Part shown: positions 8,484 through 15,424 of the stretch, piece after piece
How the letters are laid out: every line of letters starts with the position of its first letter
How positions within the stretch are numbered: position 1 is the stretch's first letter
Assembly: GCA_903879875.1 (NCBI GenBank)
Contig: CAIRNC010000023.1
Location: 1 to 15,539 of the forward strand
Length of the DNA stretch: 15,539 nucleotides
Origin: an uncultured Bacteroidota bacterium
Lineage (GTDB): Bacteria > Bacteroidota > Bacteroidia > Flavobacteriales > Flavobacteriaceae
Reading direction: 5' to 3'
Translations under genes and position numbers: made by a program
Notes under the pieces: generated by a model
Seen by the model: only the letters and a program-made list of their open reading frames with translations
Database searches by the model: none
Told to the model about the DNA's origin: nothing

Positions 8484-9536
8484 TTAAAACCCTAAATAAG
8501 CCATAATTTCACTTCTTAAAATTACAATTCCAGTAATCATAATGTTTACAATCGATAATGGAATTAGAATTTTCCAACCTAAATTCATCAATTGATCATA
8601 TCTAAATCTTGGAATTGTCCATCGTACCCACATGTAAAAGAATATAAAACCACATAGTTTTACAAACAAAGCCATGATTCCAAGAACATTAGCAATGTTT
8701 ACACCCCAGTTTTCAACTACCCACGACATTCCTGGATAATTGTAACCTCCAAAAAATAAAACAGCTAAAATGGTAGAGGAAATAAACATATTGGCATATT
8801 CAGCAAAGAGGTAAAAACCCATTTTCATTGATGAATATTCGGTGTGATATCCCCCAATTAATTCTGTTTCACACTCTGGTAAATCAAAAGGAGTTCTGTT
8901 GGTTTCAGCAAATGCACAAATTAAAAATATCAAAAACGATAAAGGCTGGTAAAAAACATTCCAATTCATACCAGATTGTTGCTCTGAAATTTCTTTCAAA
9001 CTCAAAGTACCTGTCATCATCAATAAAGCTATTATTGATAATCCCATAGCCACTTCATAAGATACCATTTGTGATGCAGCACGAATGGCACCAATTAATG
9101 AAAACTTATTATTTGAAGCCCAACCACCAATCATAATACCATAAACACCAAAAGAAACCACTGCAAAAATATACAGCACTGCGACGTCTATATCAGTTGC
9201 TTGAAGCAAAATGTCTCTTCCAAAAAGATGAAAATGATCGCCCCATGGAATTACAGCACTAGTCATTAATGCGGCTCCCATTGCTATTCCTGGACCAACT
9301 AAGAAAAGAAATTTATTAGGCGTATCTGGCGAAAATTCTTCTTTAGCAAATAGTTTTAAACCATCAGCAAGCGGTTGAAACAAACCGTAAGGCCCTGCTC
9401 TATTTGGTCCAATTCTGTCTTGAAGAAATGCGGCTACTTTACGTTCAGCCCAAGTGGAATACATTGCCATAAACATGGTAATGGCAAAAACCACAAGTAT
9501 AACAACGCTTTTTTCTATAATAAATGTACTGTCCAT
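8484..9536 (-). CDS. nuoH: NADH-quinone oxidoreductase subunit H
   Basis: 350-residue membrane subunit (ND1 homologue) that forms much of the quinone chamber and links electron transfer to the membrane arm. About eight helices are visible. Signature segments are ERKVAAFLQDRIGPNRAGPYG (first conserved loop, residues 31-51) and AETNRTPFDLPE with ETELIGGYHTEYS (210-235). The latter is the cytoplasmic loop rich in acidic residues essential for coupling. The GPNRAGP arginine and the ETEL/HTEY glutamates are all retained. Length is typical (320-350). It starts with ATG 3 bases after the nuoG stop, and an 87-base gap separates it from nuoI. Confidence 0.97.
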   Translation of the reverse strand: MDSTFIIEKSVVILVVFAITMFMAMYSTWAERKVAAFLQDRIGPNRAGPYGLFQPLADGLKLFAKEEFSPDTPNKFLFLVGPGIAMGAALMTSAVIPWGDHFHLFGRDILLQATDIDVAVLYIFAVVSFGVYGIMIGGWASNNKFSLIGAIRAASQMVSYEVAMGLSIIALLMMTGTLSLKEISEQQSGMNWNVFYQPLSFLIFLICAFAETNRTPFDLPECETELIGGYHTEYSSMKMGFYLFAEYANMFISSTILAVLFFGGYNYPGMSWVVENWGVNIANVLGIMALFVKLCGFIFFYMWVRWTIPRFRYDQLMNLGWKILIPLSIVNIMITGIVILRSEIMAYLGF

Positions 9537-9539
9537 TTC

Positions 9540-10565
9540 TTATTTATTTTGGTTGTTTACGTCTAATGGAATTTCACTCATACTGATTTTTTTACGGTCA
9601 ATATCACGTCCTAAAAGAATGTTCTTCTCGGTGTCAATTTCCACTTTTTCTAATTTACGTGTATATTTATTTTGACTAATTACCGATTCTCTTTCGAATT
9701 TTCTTGGTCCTTCGATAACCCAATCTTTAGGGTCTTTGTGGTCAAAACGACAACTATTACAAATAAATTCTTCTACCTCTTGATATACATCTTTTCTACC
9801 TGTTACTCTTTGAATTTCGTCTCCAAACATCCAAACAGTAGTTTTTCCACAACAAGTAGGGCAATCTCTGTGCGCATTATAAGGTTTATTAAACCAAACT
9901 CTTGATTTGAATCTAAAAGTTTTATCAGTTAAAGCGCCAACTGGGCAAACATCAATCATGTTACCCGAAAACTCATTATCAATGGCTTTTGAAATACAAG
10001 TAGAAATATTAGAATGATCACCGCGATCCATTACACCGTGAACACGATTGTCTGTCAATTGATCAGCAACCATCACACATCGGTAACAAAGAATACAACG
10101 ATTCATGTGCAATTGAATATTTGGACCAATATCTTCAGGTTCAAAAGTTCGTTTTTCTTCAATATATCTAGTTTCAGATTTTCCATGTTCAAAGCTCAAA
10201 TCCTGCAAATTGCATTCTCCTGCTTGATCACAAACGGGGCAATCCAACGGGTGATTGATTAACAAAAATTCGGTTACCGATTTTCTTGCTTCTTGAACTC
10301 TCGGAGATGCTTTGCTTGCAATTTCCATCCCATCTTGACAACCTGTTACACAGGACGCCATTAATTTTGGCATCGGTCTTGGGTCAGCTTCGCTTCCTTT
10401 GGTAATATCAACTAAACAACAACGGCATTTCCCACCGCTTCCTTTTAGTTTAGAATAATAGCACATGGCTGGCGGAACTACTTCACCACCAATCATTCTT
10501 GCTGCTTGCAGGATAGTTGTTCCTGGTTCAACTTCTATTTCGTGACCGTCTATCGTTACTTTCAT
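9540..10565 (-). CDS. nuoG: Short NuoG-type iron-sulfur subunit of complex I
   Basis: 341-residue subunit of the NADH module. It begins with a ferredoxin domain holding a 2Fe-2S site (Cys35, 47, 50, 72; cluster N1b). Next is the His-Cys3 4Fe-4S site (His105, Cys109, 112, 118; N5), then a second 4Fe-4S site (Cys157, 160, 163, 207; N4). A short region with CPTCC (235-239) and CNSC (269-272) resembles the start of the molybdopterin-oxidoreductase fold, where N7 sits in full-length NuoG. The usual third cysteine is absent and an extra one appears near the end. The protein then stops. E. coli NuoG has about 900 residues, so the whole molybdopterin-like domain is missing. There is no sign of a frameshift: the next gene starts 3 bases later and the reading frame is clean. 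I recall short NuoG as usual in Flavobacteriaceae. Electron transfer through N1b-N4-N5 should be intact. Confidence 0.93.
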   Translation of the reverse strand: MKVTIDGHEIEVEPGTTILQAARMIGGEVVPPAMCYYSKLKGSGGKCRCCLVDITKGSEADPRPMPKLMASCVTGCQDGMEIASKASPRVQEARKSVTEFLLINHPLDCPVCDQAGECNLQDLSFEHGKSETRYIEEKRTFEPEDIGPNIQLHMNRCILCYRCVMVADQLTDNRVHGVMDRGDHSNISTCISKAIDNEFSGNMIDVCPVGALTDKTFRFKSRVWFNKPYNAHRDCPTCCGKTTVWMFGDEIQRVTGRKDVYQEVEEFICNSCRFDHKDPKDWVIEGPRKFERESVISQNKYTRKLEKVEIDTEKNILLGRDIDRKKISMSEIPLDVNNQNK

Positions 10566-10583
10566 TGTAGTAAATGCTTGACT

Positions 10584-11951
10584 TTATACAGTTATTTTTG
10601 ACACCAAATGCTTCACTTTTTCAAAAGGTTCCGCAACAAAATGGTCTCTGTTTTTTATTTTTTCAGGAAAACGGATGTGGTATTCAAACTCGTCTCTAAA
10701 GTGACGAATGGCAGCTGCTACTGGCCAAGCGGCAGCATCGCCTAATGGGCAAATCGTATTTCCTTCTATTTTACTTTGAATGCTTAAAAGCAAATCTATA
10801 TCTTCTTCACGACCGTGACCGTTTTCAATTCTATGCAATACTTTTTCCATCCAACCAGTACCTTCGCGACAAGGTGAACATTGTCCGCAACTTTCATGAT
10901 GGTAGAATCTTGAAAAATTCCAAGTATTTCTAACAATACAAGCGGTGTCATTATATACAATAAATCCACCTGAACCCAACATAGAACCCGTTGCAAATCC
11001 ACCATCGGATAAACTTTCATAAGACATTAAACGGTCTTCGCCAGCGGCAGTTTTATATATTAAATTGGCGGGTAAAACCGGTACAGAACTTCCTCCTGGC
11101 ACAAATGCTTTTAATGGACGACTTGAACTCATTCCTCCCAAATATTCGTCTGAATTCATGAATTCGTAAACGCTTAAGCCCAATTCAATTTCATAAACAC
11201 CAGGATTTTTTATATGTCCCGAAGCAGAAATTAATTTGGTTCCTGTAGAACGACCAATTCCAATTTTAGCATAATCAGCACCAGAATTATTGATAATCCA
11301 TGGCACAGAAGCTATAGTCTCTACATTATTTACCACAGTTGGGTTTGCCCAAAGTCCAGAAATAGCAGGAAACGGTGGTTTGATTCTTGGATTTCCACGT
11401 TTCCCTTCTAATGATTCAATCAAAGCAGTTTCTTCACCACAAATATAGGCTCCAGCTCCACAATGTACATATAAATCTAAATCGTAACCTGAACCTAATA
11501 TGTTTTTTCCTAAGAATCCAGCTGCTTTTGCTTCAGCAATGGCTCTTTCAAGGATTTTATACACCCACATGTATTCACCACGAATATAAATATAGGACAA
11601 ATTAGCACCCAAAGCATAGCTAGAAGTTATCATTCCCTCAATCAACAAGTGAGGAATAAATTCCATCAAATAGCGATCTTTAAATGTTCCCGGCTCTGAT
11701 TCGTCAGCATTACAAACTAAATGTCTTGGTTTTCCTGATTTTTTATCAATAAAACTCCATTTCATACCTGCAGGAAATCCTGCTCCACCACGACCACGAA
11801 GTCCAGAAGTTTTTACTTCTTCAACTACTTCATCTGGAGTTAGTTTTTTCAAGGCTTTTTCAACAGAAGCATAACCGCCGTTTTTGCGATATACTTCGTA
11901 TGTTTTAATGCCTGGAATACTTATTTTGTCTAATAATATTTTTTGTGACAT
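10584..11951 (-). CDS. nuoF: NADH-quinone oxidoreductase subunit F (NADH/FMN site)
   Basis: 455-residue catalytic subunit that oxidises NADH with FMN and passes electrons to a 4Fe-4S cluster. The N-terminal FMN/NADH fold shows GLRGRGGAGFPAGMKW (50-65) and NADESEPGTFKDR (81-93), both of which contact nucleotide or flavin. GAGAYICGEETALIESLEG (165-183) follows. The C-terminal domain carries the N3 cluster motif SCGQCSPCREG with Cys355, 358 and 361, and a fourth cysteine at 401 in TICPLGDAA. All key residues are present. Length is normal (about 430-460). It starts 1 base after nuoE and ends 18 bases before nuoG, as expected for the E-F-G module. The presence of this module shows the enzyme takes electrons from NADH, unlike the 11-subunit forms that lack it. 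Confidence 0.98.
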   Translation of the reverse strand: MSQKILLDKISIPGIKTYEVYRKNGGYASVEKALKKLTPDEVVEEVKTSGLRGRGGAGFPAGMKWSFIDKKSGKPRHLVCNADESEPGTFKDRYLMEFIPHLLIEGMITSSYALGANLSYIYIRGEYMWVYKILERAIAEAKAAGFLGKNILGSGYDLDLYVHCGAGAYICGEETALIESLEGKRGNPRIKPPFPAISGLWANPTVVNNVETIASVPWIINNSGADYAKIGIGRSTGTKLISASGHIKNPGVYEIELGLSVYEFMNSDEYLGGMSSSRPLKAFVPGGSSVPVLPANLIYKTAAGEDRLMSYESLSDGGFATGSMLGSGGFIVYNDTACIVRNTWNFSRFYHHESCGQCSPCREGTGWMEKVLHRIENGHGREEDIDLLLSIQSKIEGNTICPLGDAAAWPVAAAIRHFRDEFEYHIRFPEKIKNRDHFVAEPFEKVKHLVSKITV

Positions 11952-11952
11952 C

Positions 11953-12483
11953 TTATTTATCGTGTAACGTAATTTTATTATCTCTACAATCTACTATCAA
12001 CTTGTCGATTTTATCTTCGGTAAGATGCTCTTGATAAAAATCACCTAATTGCATCATAGGGGCATATCCACAAGCGCCTAAACATTCTACACCTACAACA
12101 GAAAATTGACCGTCAGGTGTGGTTTCGCCAATGTTTATACCCAATTTATTACAAGTATAATCCATTAAATTTTCTACTCCGTTTAAGCAACAAGGAGAAG
12201 TTTGACAAAATTCAAACATGTATTTCCCAACCGGCTTTTGGTTGAACATGGTATAAAAAGAAACCACTTCATAAACCTCGATTGGTTTGATATGAAGTAT
12301 TTCGGCTACTTTGTCCATTAATTCTATACTCAACCAGTTGTCATGAGCATCTTGAACTTCATGCAAAACAGGCAATAATGCCGATTTTTTTTTATCTTCA
12401 GGATAATGACTAATCAATTCATTGATGCGATTCATCAACGTTTCGGTTATGTTTATTTCTTGTTTGTAATGTGTTCTTTCCAT
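11953..12483 (-). CDS. nuoE: NADH-quinone oxidoreductase subunit E (2Fe-2S)
   Basis: 176-residue thioredoxin-like subunit that pairs with NuoF and binds the 2Fe-2S cluster N1a. The start is taken as the ATG at 12483 (MERTHYKQE). An upstream GTG at 12501 would add six residues, but it falls inside the 8-base-period repeat at 12497-12521 and is therefore unlikely. The leader before ATG-12483 is A/T-rich, as in neighbouring genes. After an N-terminal helical domain (LLPVLHEVQDAHDNWLS, about 37-53), cluster ligands are Cys93 and Cys98 (CQTSPC) and Cys134 and Cys138 (CLGAC), the normal C-x4-C...C-x3-C pattern. Length is usual for NuoE. It is the first gene of the NADH module and follows an 89-base repeat-bearing spacer. 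Confidence 0.95.
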   Translation of the reverse strand: MERTHYKQEINITETLMNRINELISHYPEDKKKSALLPVLHEVQDAHDNWLSIELMDKVAEILHIKPIEVYEVVSFYTMFNQKPVGKYMFEFCQTSPCCLNGVENLMDYTCNKLGINIGETTPDGQFSVVGVECLGACGYAPMMQLGDFYQEHLTEDKIDKLIVDCRDNKITLHDK

Positions 12484-12496
12484 TTTAATAATTTTT

Positions 12497-12521
12497 GCCA
12501 CAATGGCGCAAAGTCACAAAG
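12497..12521 (-). repeat. 8-base-period short repeat (CTTTGyGn type)
   Basis: On the minus strand this reads as three related units: CTTTGTGA, CTTTGCGC, CATTGTGGC. From memory, similar CTTTGCG-type runs turn up between genes in many Bacteroidetes genomes, but I cannot verify this here. It lies between nuoD and nuoE and includes the alternative GTG start of nuoE. No function is established. Confidence 0.5.
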
Positions 12522-12532
12522 TTTATTTTTAA

Positions 12533-12571
12533 AATCTGAAATCAAAAATCGTTAATCAAAAATCTGAAATC
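12533..12571 (-). repeat. GATTT-rich direct-repeat element after nuoD
   Basis: On the minus strand the 39 bases consist of two copies of GATTTCAGATT (at the two ends) enclosing two copies of GATTTTTGATT separated by AAC. The order is nearly symmetric but the copies are direct repeats. The element begins one base after the nuoD stop codon. It looks like an AT-rich intergenic repeat of the type often seen in flavobacterial genomes (from memory, not checked). Confidence 0.6.
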
Positions 12572-12572
12572 T

Positions 12573-13811
12573 TTATGCGTCTAATTCCCCGGCAATTACA
12601 TTTAAACTCGACATAATTACAATAGCATCTGATAATAATGCTCCTTTAATCATGTCTGGATATCCTTGATAATATATAAAACTAGGACGTCTAAAGTGTA
12701 ATCTATAAGGGGTTCTACTTCCGTCGGTTACCAAATAAAATCCTAATTCTCCATTTCCACCTTCAACTGCATGATAAATTTCAGCTACTGGAACAGGAAT
12801 TTCTCCCATTACAATTTTGAAGTGGTAAATTAAGGATTCCATAGTGTGATATACCTCTTGTTTTGGTGGAAGATAATAATCTGGAACATCTGCATGGAAA
12901 TCATTGCCAGCAGGCATTTTTTCTAAAGCTTGACGAATGATGCTTAAACTTTCCCAAATTTCGGCATTTCTTACACAAAAACGGTCGTAAGTATCACCTG
13001 ATTTTCCTACTGGAACAACAAAATCAAAATCTTCATAAGAAGAGTAAGGATGTGCTACGCGAACATCATAATCCACACCAGCGGCTCTTAAATTAGGACC
13101 TGTAAACCCGTAAGCCATTGCTTTTTCTGCCGATATTGGCCCAACATTTACAGTTCTATCAATAAAAATTCTATTTCTTTCAAATAGGTTTTCAAACTCT
13201 TTCCAAGCAATTGGAAAATCTTTTAAAAACACATCTAATTTTCTAAAAGCTTCTGGAGACCAATCTCTTTCGAAACCACCAATTCGACCCATATTTGTTG
13301 TCAAACGGGCTCCACAAATTTCTTCGTAGATTTCGTAGATTTTTTCTCTAAATTGGAAAACATATAGGAATCCTGTATAAGCTCCTGTGTCAACGCCAAG
13401 AATGGAATTACAAATTAAGTGGTCGGAAATTCGCGCCAATTCCATTACAATAACACGTAAATATTGCGCTCTTTTTGGAACCTCAACATCTAGTAATTTT
13501 TCTAATGTCATCCACCAACCCATATTGTTTATAGGTGATGAGCAATAATTCATTCGATCTGTTAGCGTTGTGATTTGGTAAAACGGACGGTTTTCAGCGA
13601 TTTTCTCAAAAGCACGATGAATGTAACCGATGGTTTGCTCTGCATCTACGATTCGTTCTCCATCCATTAATAGAATGTTTTGGAAAATTCCGTGTGTAGC
13701 TGGGTGCGTAGGTCCTAAATTCAGTACAGAAAGTTCACTTCCGTCTTCATTTAGTTTGTCCTTTATTATTTTAGCATAGCGATGCTCTGGTGGTAATTTT
13801 AGTTCTGACAT
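12573..13811 (-). CDS. nuoD: NADH-quinone oxidoreductase subunit D (49 kDa)
   Basis: 412-residue subunit that together with NuoB forms the quinone-binding site near cluster N2. The fold derives from the large subunit of NiFe hydrogenases but the metal-binding cysteines are gone. Quinone-site residues are visible: His36 and His40 in GPTHPATHG, and Tyr89 in DRMNYCSS. Further family blocks are DHLICNSILGVDTGA (130-144), GARLTTNMGRIGG (167-179) and GPNLRAAGVDYDVR. The C-terminus reads NVIAGELDA, where most NuoD proteins end in DR. It is a separate protein and not fused to NuoC. Length is normal (about 400-420). The start ATG at 13811 directly follows an AT-rich hairpin. Confidence 0.98.
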   Translation of the reverse strand: MSELKLPPEHRYAKIIKDKLNEDGSELSVLNLGPTHPATHGIFQNILLMDGERIVDAEQTIGYIHRAFEKIAENRPFYQITTLTDRMNYCSSPINNMGWWMTLEKLLDVEVPKRAQYLRVIVMELARISDHLICNSILGVDTGAYTGFLYVFQFREKIYEIYEEICGARLTTNMGRIGGFERDWSPEAFRKLDVFLKDFPIAWKEFENLFERNRIFIDRTVNVGPISAEKAMAYGFTGPNLRAAGVDYDVRVAHPYSSYEDFDFVVPVGKSGDTYDRFCVRNAEIWESLSIIRQALEKMPAGNDFHADVPDYYLPPKQEVYHTMESLIYHFKIVMGEIPVPVAEIYHAVEGGNGELGFYLVTDGSRTPYRLHFRRPSFIYYQGYPDMIKGALLSDAIVIMSSLNVIAGELDA

Positions 13812-13832
13812 TTTATAATTTTGAATTATAAA
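13812..13832. repeat. AT-rich hairpin directly upstream of nuoD
   Basis: A perfect 9+3+9 inverted repeat, TTTATAATT-TTG-AATTATAAA, touches the nuoD ATG on its minus-strand 3' side. The 19-base core TTATAATTTTGAATTATAA recurs exactly at 14943-14961 before nuoB. In the RNA the stem would lie right where ribosomes bind. Confidence 0.6.
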
Positions 13833-13838
13833 TTTGAT

Positions 13839-13856
13839 TTAGAGTATAAACTCTAA
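13839..13856 (-). repeat. Hairpin overlapping the nuoC stop codon
   Basis: Inverted repeat of 7 pairs with a 4-base loop (TTAGAGT-ATAA-ACTCTAA). It includes the nuoC stop codon TAG at 13853-13855 in one arm. With the hairpin at 13812-13832 it fills most of the 41-base nuoC-nuoD gap. No T-run follows on the minus strand, so it is not a typical terminator. Confidence 0.5.
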
Positions 13857-14374
13857 CTATTTGTTGTTGTTCTTCCAAAGAACCTATCGTCTTTATCTGT
13901 TCTGCCACTATCTTCCATTGGAAATTCTTTTCGCATTGGAAAAGAAACCATTTCATCCATATTCAAAATACGTTTCAAGTTGGGATGTCCAATAAAATTA
14001 ATTCCAAAAAAATCAAACGTTTCTCTTTCCATCCAATTGGAACTCAAGAAAATATTGGTAACGGTTTTAATAGATGGATTTTCGCCACTGATATAGGCTT
14101 TTATCTTTATTCTTTTGTTTTCATACCAATTGTGCATGTGATAAACTATTGCAAATTGTCGGTTGGGTTCATTGTCTGGATAATGAATACCGCACAAATC
14201 AGTTAAAAAATGAAATTTCAATTCTTCACTGTTTTTTAAAAACAAAATTACTGCAGTGTTGTTTGCTGCAGTTACTTCAAATGAAAAAATATCTTTTTCT
14301 TGTTTAAAATCAGAAACACTATCTCCGAAAGTAGCGACTAATTGATCTTGAATTACTAATGAATCTAAAGCCAT
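13853..14374 (-). CDS. nuoC: NADH-quinone oxidoreductase subunit C (30 kDa)
   Basis: 173-residue peripheral-arm subunit without a cofactor; it supports the NuoD/NuoB/NuoI connection. The family signature is complete: ERETFDFFGI (116-125), GHPNLKRIL (129-137) and FPMRKEFP (145-152). The N-terminal domain (about 1-100) has the expected alternating beta strands. Length agrees with stand-alone NuoC proteins (150-220), and it is not fused to NuoD as in E. coli. It follows nuoB by 5 bases, so translation is probably coupled, and its stop codon lies in a hairpin. The ATG at 14374 is the only good start. Confidence 0.96.
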   Translation of the reverse strand: MALDSLVIQDQLVATFGDSVSDFKQEKDIFSFEVTAANNTAVILFLKNSEELKFHFLTDLCGIHYPDNEPNRQFAIVYHMHNWYENKRIKIKAYISGENPSIKTVTNIFLSSNWMERETFDFFGINFIGHPNLKRILNMDEMVSFPMRKEFPMEDSGRTDKDDRFFGRTTTNS

Positions 14375-14379
14375 TTTGT

Positions 14380-14928
14380 TTATAAAATATTATATGAAGC
14401 CAATAATTCTTGGTATTCTGGCGAACTTCTTCTTCGTACAGATTCGTTTTTCACTAATTCTTGAAGTTTCATTACACCATCAACAATTTGCTCTGGTCTT
14501 GGCGGACAACCGGGTACATAAACATCAACGGGTATAACTTTATCGATACCTTGTAAAACAGAATAAGTATCAAAAACCCCACCTGATGAAGCACAAGCTC
14601 CCACAGCAATTACCCAACGAGGTTCAGCCATTTGTTCATAAACGTGACGCAAAATTGGTCCCATTTTTTTTGAAATAGTTCCCATAACCATCAACATATC
14701 TGCTTGACGAGGAGAAAAACTAACACGTTCCATCCCAAATCTAGCCAAATCATAATGTGACGCCATTGTTCCCATGAATTCAATTCCACAGCAAGATGTA
14801 GCAAAAGGTAAAGGCCAAAGTGAATTGGCGCGCGCCAAACCTACAACCTCACTTAATTTAGTAGCAAAAAAACCTTCGCCAACTAATCCTTCTGGTGGAG
14901 CTACCATATTTAAATTTGAATCACTCAT
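14380..14928 (-). CDS. nuoB: NADH-quinone oxidoreductase subunit B (cluster N2)
   Basis: 182-residue subunit that holds cluster N2, the last 4Fe-4S cluster before quinone. The four ligands are in place: adjacent Cys46 and Cys47 in FATSCCGIEFMG, Cys112 in VGACASSGGVF, and Cys141 in YVPGCPPRPE. The tandem cysteine pair is a hallmark of this subunit. The region MASHYDLARFGMERVSFSPRQAD (55-77) is the conserved quinone-facing part. The C-terminal 25 residues form a charged tail (VRRRSSPEYQELLASYN) and the protein has the usual length (about 160-225). It lies 66 bases after nuoA, with an AT hairpin in the gap, and 5 bases before nuoC. Confidence 0.98.
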   Translation of the reverse strand: MSDSNLNMVAPPEGLVGEGFFATKLSEVVGLARANSLWPLPFATSCCGIEFMGTMASHYDLARFGMERVSFSPRQADMLMVMGTISKKMGPILRHVYEQMAEPRWVIAVGACASSGGVFDTYSVLQGIDKVIPVDVYVPGCPPRPEQIVDGVMKLQELVKNESVRRRSSPEYQELLASYNIL

Positions 14929-14937
14929 TTTTTTACT

Positions 14938-14961
14938 TTGAATTATAATTTTGAATTATAA
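14938..14961. repeat. AT-rich hairpin and tandem repeat upstream of nuoB
   Basis: TTGAATTATAA occurs twice in tandem (14938-14948 and 14951-14961). The stretch 14943-14961 forms the perfect 8+3+8 palindrome TTATAATTTTGAATTATAA, identical to the core before nuoD. It ends about 10-15 bases upstream of the nuoB start codon. Such AT repeats may be lineage-specific intergenic elements; a role is unknown. Confidence 0.6.
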
Positions 14962-14994
14962 ATAATATTTAAACTCAATATTTAAAATAATTTT

Positions 14995-15360
14995 TTATTC
15001 CCAGTCTAATGCTTTCTTTTTGATGATATAGAAAAATCCAACCAACAAAAGCATCATAAAAATCACCATTTTTACCATACCTTCTATTCCAAGCTCTTTG
15101 AAATTGACCGCCCAAGGATATAGAAAGATAACCTCTACGTCAAAAACCACAAAAAGAATGGCTACAAGAAAATATTTTACAGAAAAAGGAACACGAGCAT
15201 TTCCAATACCTTCAATTCCGCACTCGAAATTTTCGTCTTTGGATTTTGAAGAGCGTTGTGGCCCGAGTTTGCCTGACACAAAAATAATTCCAGCTACAAA
15301 CACAACTGCTAAAACGAGTTGCATTAAAATTGGAAAATAATCTAATTGAGTTGATTGCAT
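14995..15360 (-). CDS. nuoA: NADH-quinone oxidoreductase subunit A
   Basis: 121-residue membrane subunit (ND3 homologue) with three helices (about 9-29, 61-82 and 95-113). The loop between helices 1 and 2 contains FECGIEG with Cys47. This is the conserved cysteine that moves between active and resting states in the mitochondrial protein. Helix 2 contains AILFVVFDVEVIFLYPWA with the buried acidic pair Asp74 and Glu76. Length is normal (115-145). It is the first gene of the operon, with a promoter-like sequence ending about 33 bases upstream of its ATG. The start at 15360 is preceded by an A/T-rich leader. Confidence 0.97.
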   Translation of the reverse strand: MQSTQLDYFPILMQLVLAVVFVAGIIFVSGKLGPQRSSKSKDENFECGIEGIGNARVPFSVKYFLVAILFVVFDVEVIFLYPWAVNFKELGIEGMVKMVIFMMLLLVGFFYIIKKKALDWE

Positions 15361-15393
15361 AATTATAACTATTTAATCTAAAAAAATTTAGCG

Positions 15394-15424
15394 CAAAGAT
15401 AGGTTTCAAGTATTTAAAACACAA
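15394..15424 (-). promoter_or_regulatory. Likely promoter of the nuo operon
   Basis: On the minus strand TTG (15424-15422) is followed after 20 bases by TATCTTTG (15401-15394). This fits the flavobacterial form TTG-N17-23-TAnnTTTG. Transcription would start near 15388-15390, giving a leader of about 30 bases before the nuoA ATG at 15360. It is the only good promoter-like pair I found on the coding strand of the operon, which suggests one long transcript. The rest of 15425-15539 shows no gene I can support. Confidence 0.72.

Noticed and set aside
9540..10565. nuoG as a pseudogene
   Set aside because: All N-terminal cluster ligands are present, the frame is clean, spacing to both neighbours is normal for the operon, and short NuoG forms are, from memory, usual in this family.
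10796..11020. 74-residue minus-strand frame inside nuoF
   Set aside because: It is a shifted frame of nuoF. The nuoF frame is intact and holds the N3 cluster motif, so there is no frameshift.
12497..12571. CRISPR-like array in the nuoD-nuoE gap
   Set aside because: The units are only 8-11 bases long without unique spacers of constant length, and no cas genes are present.
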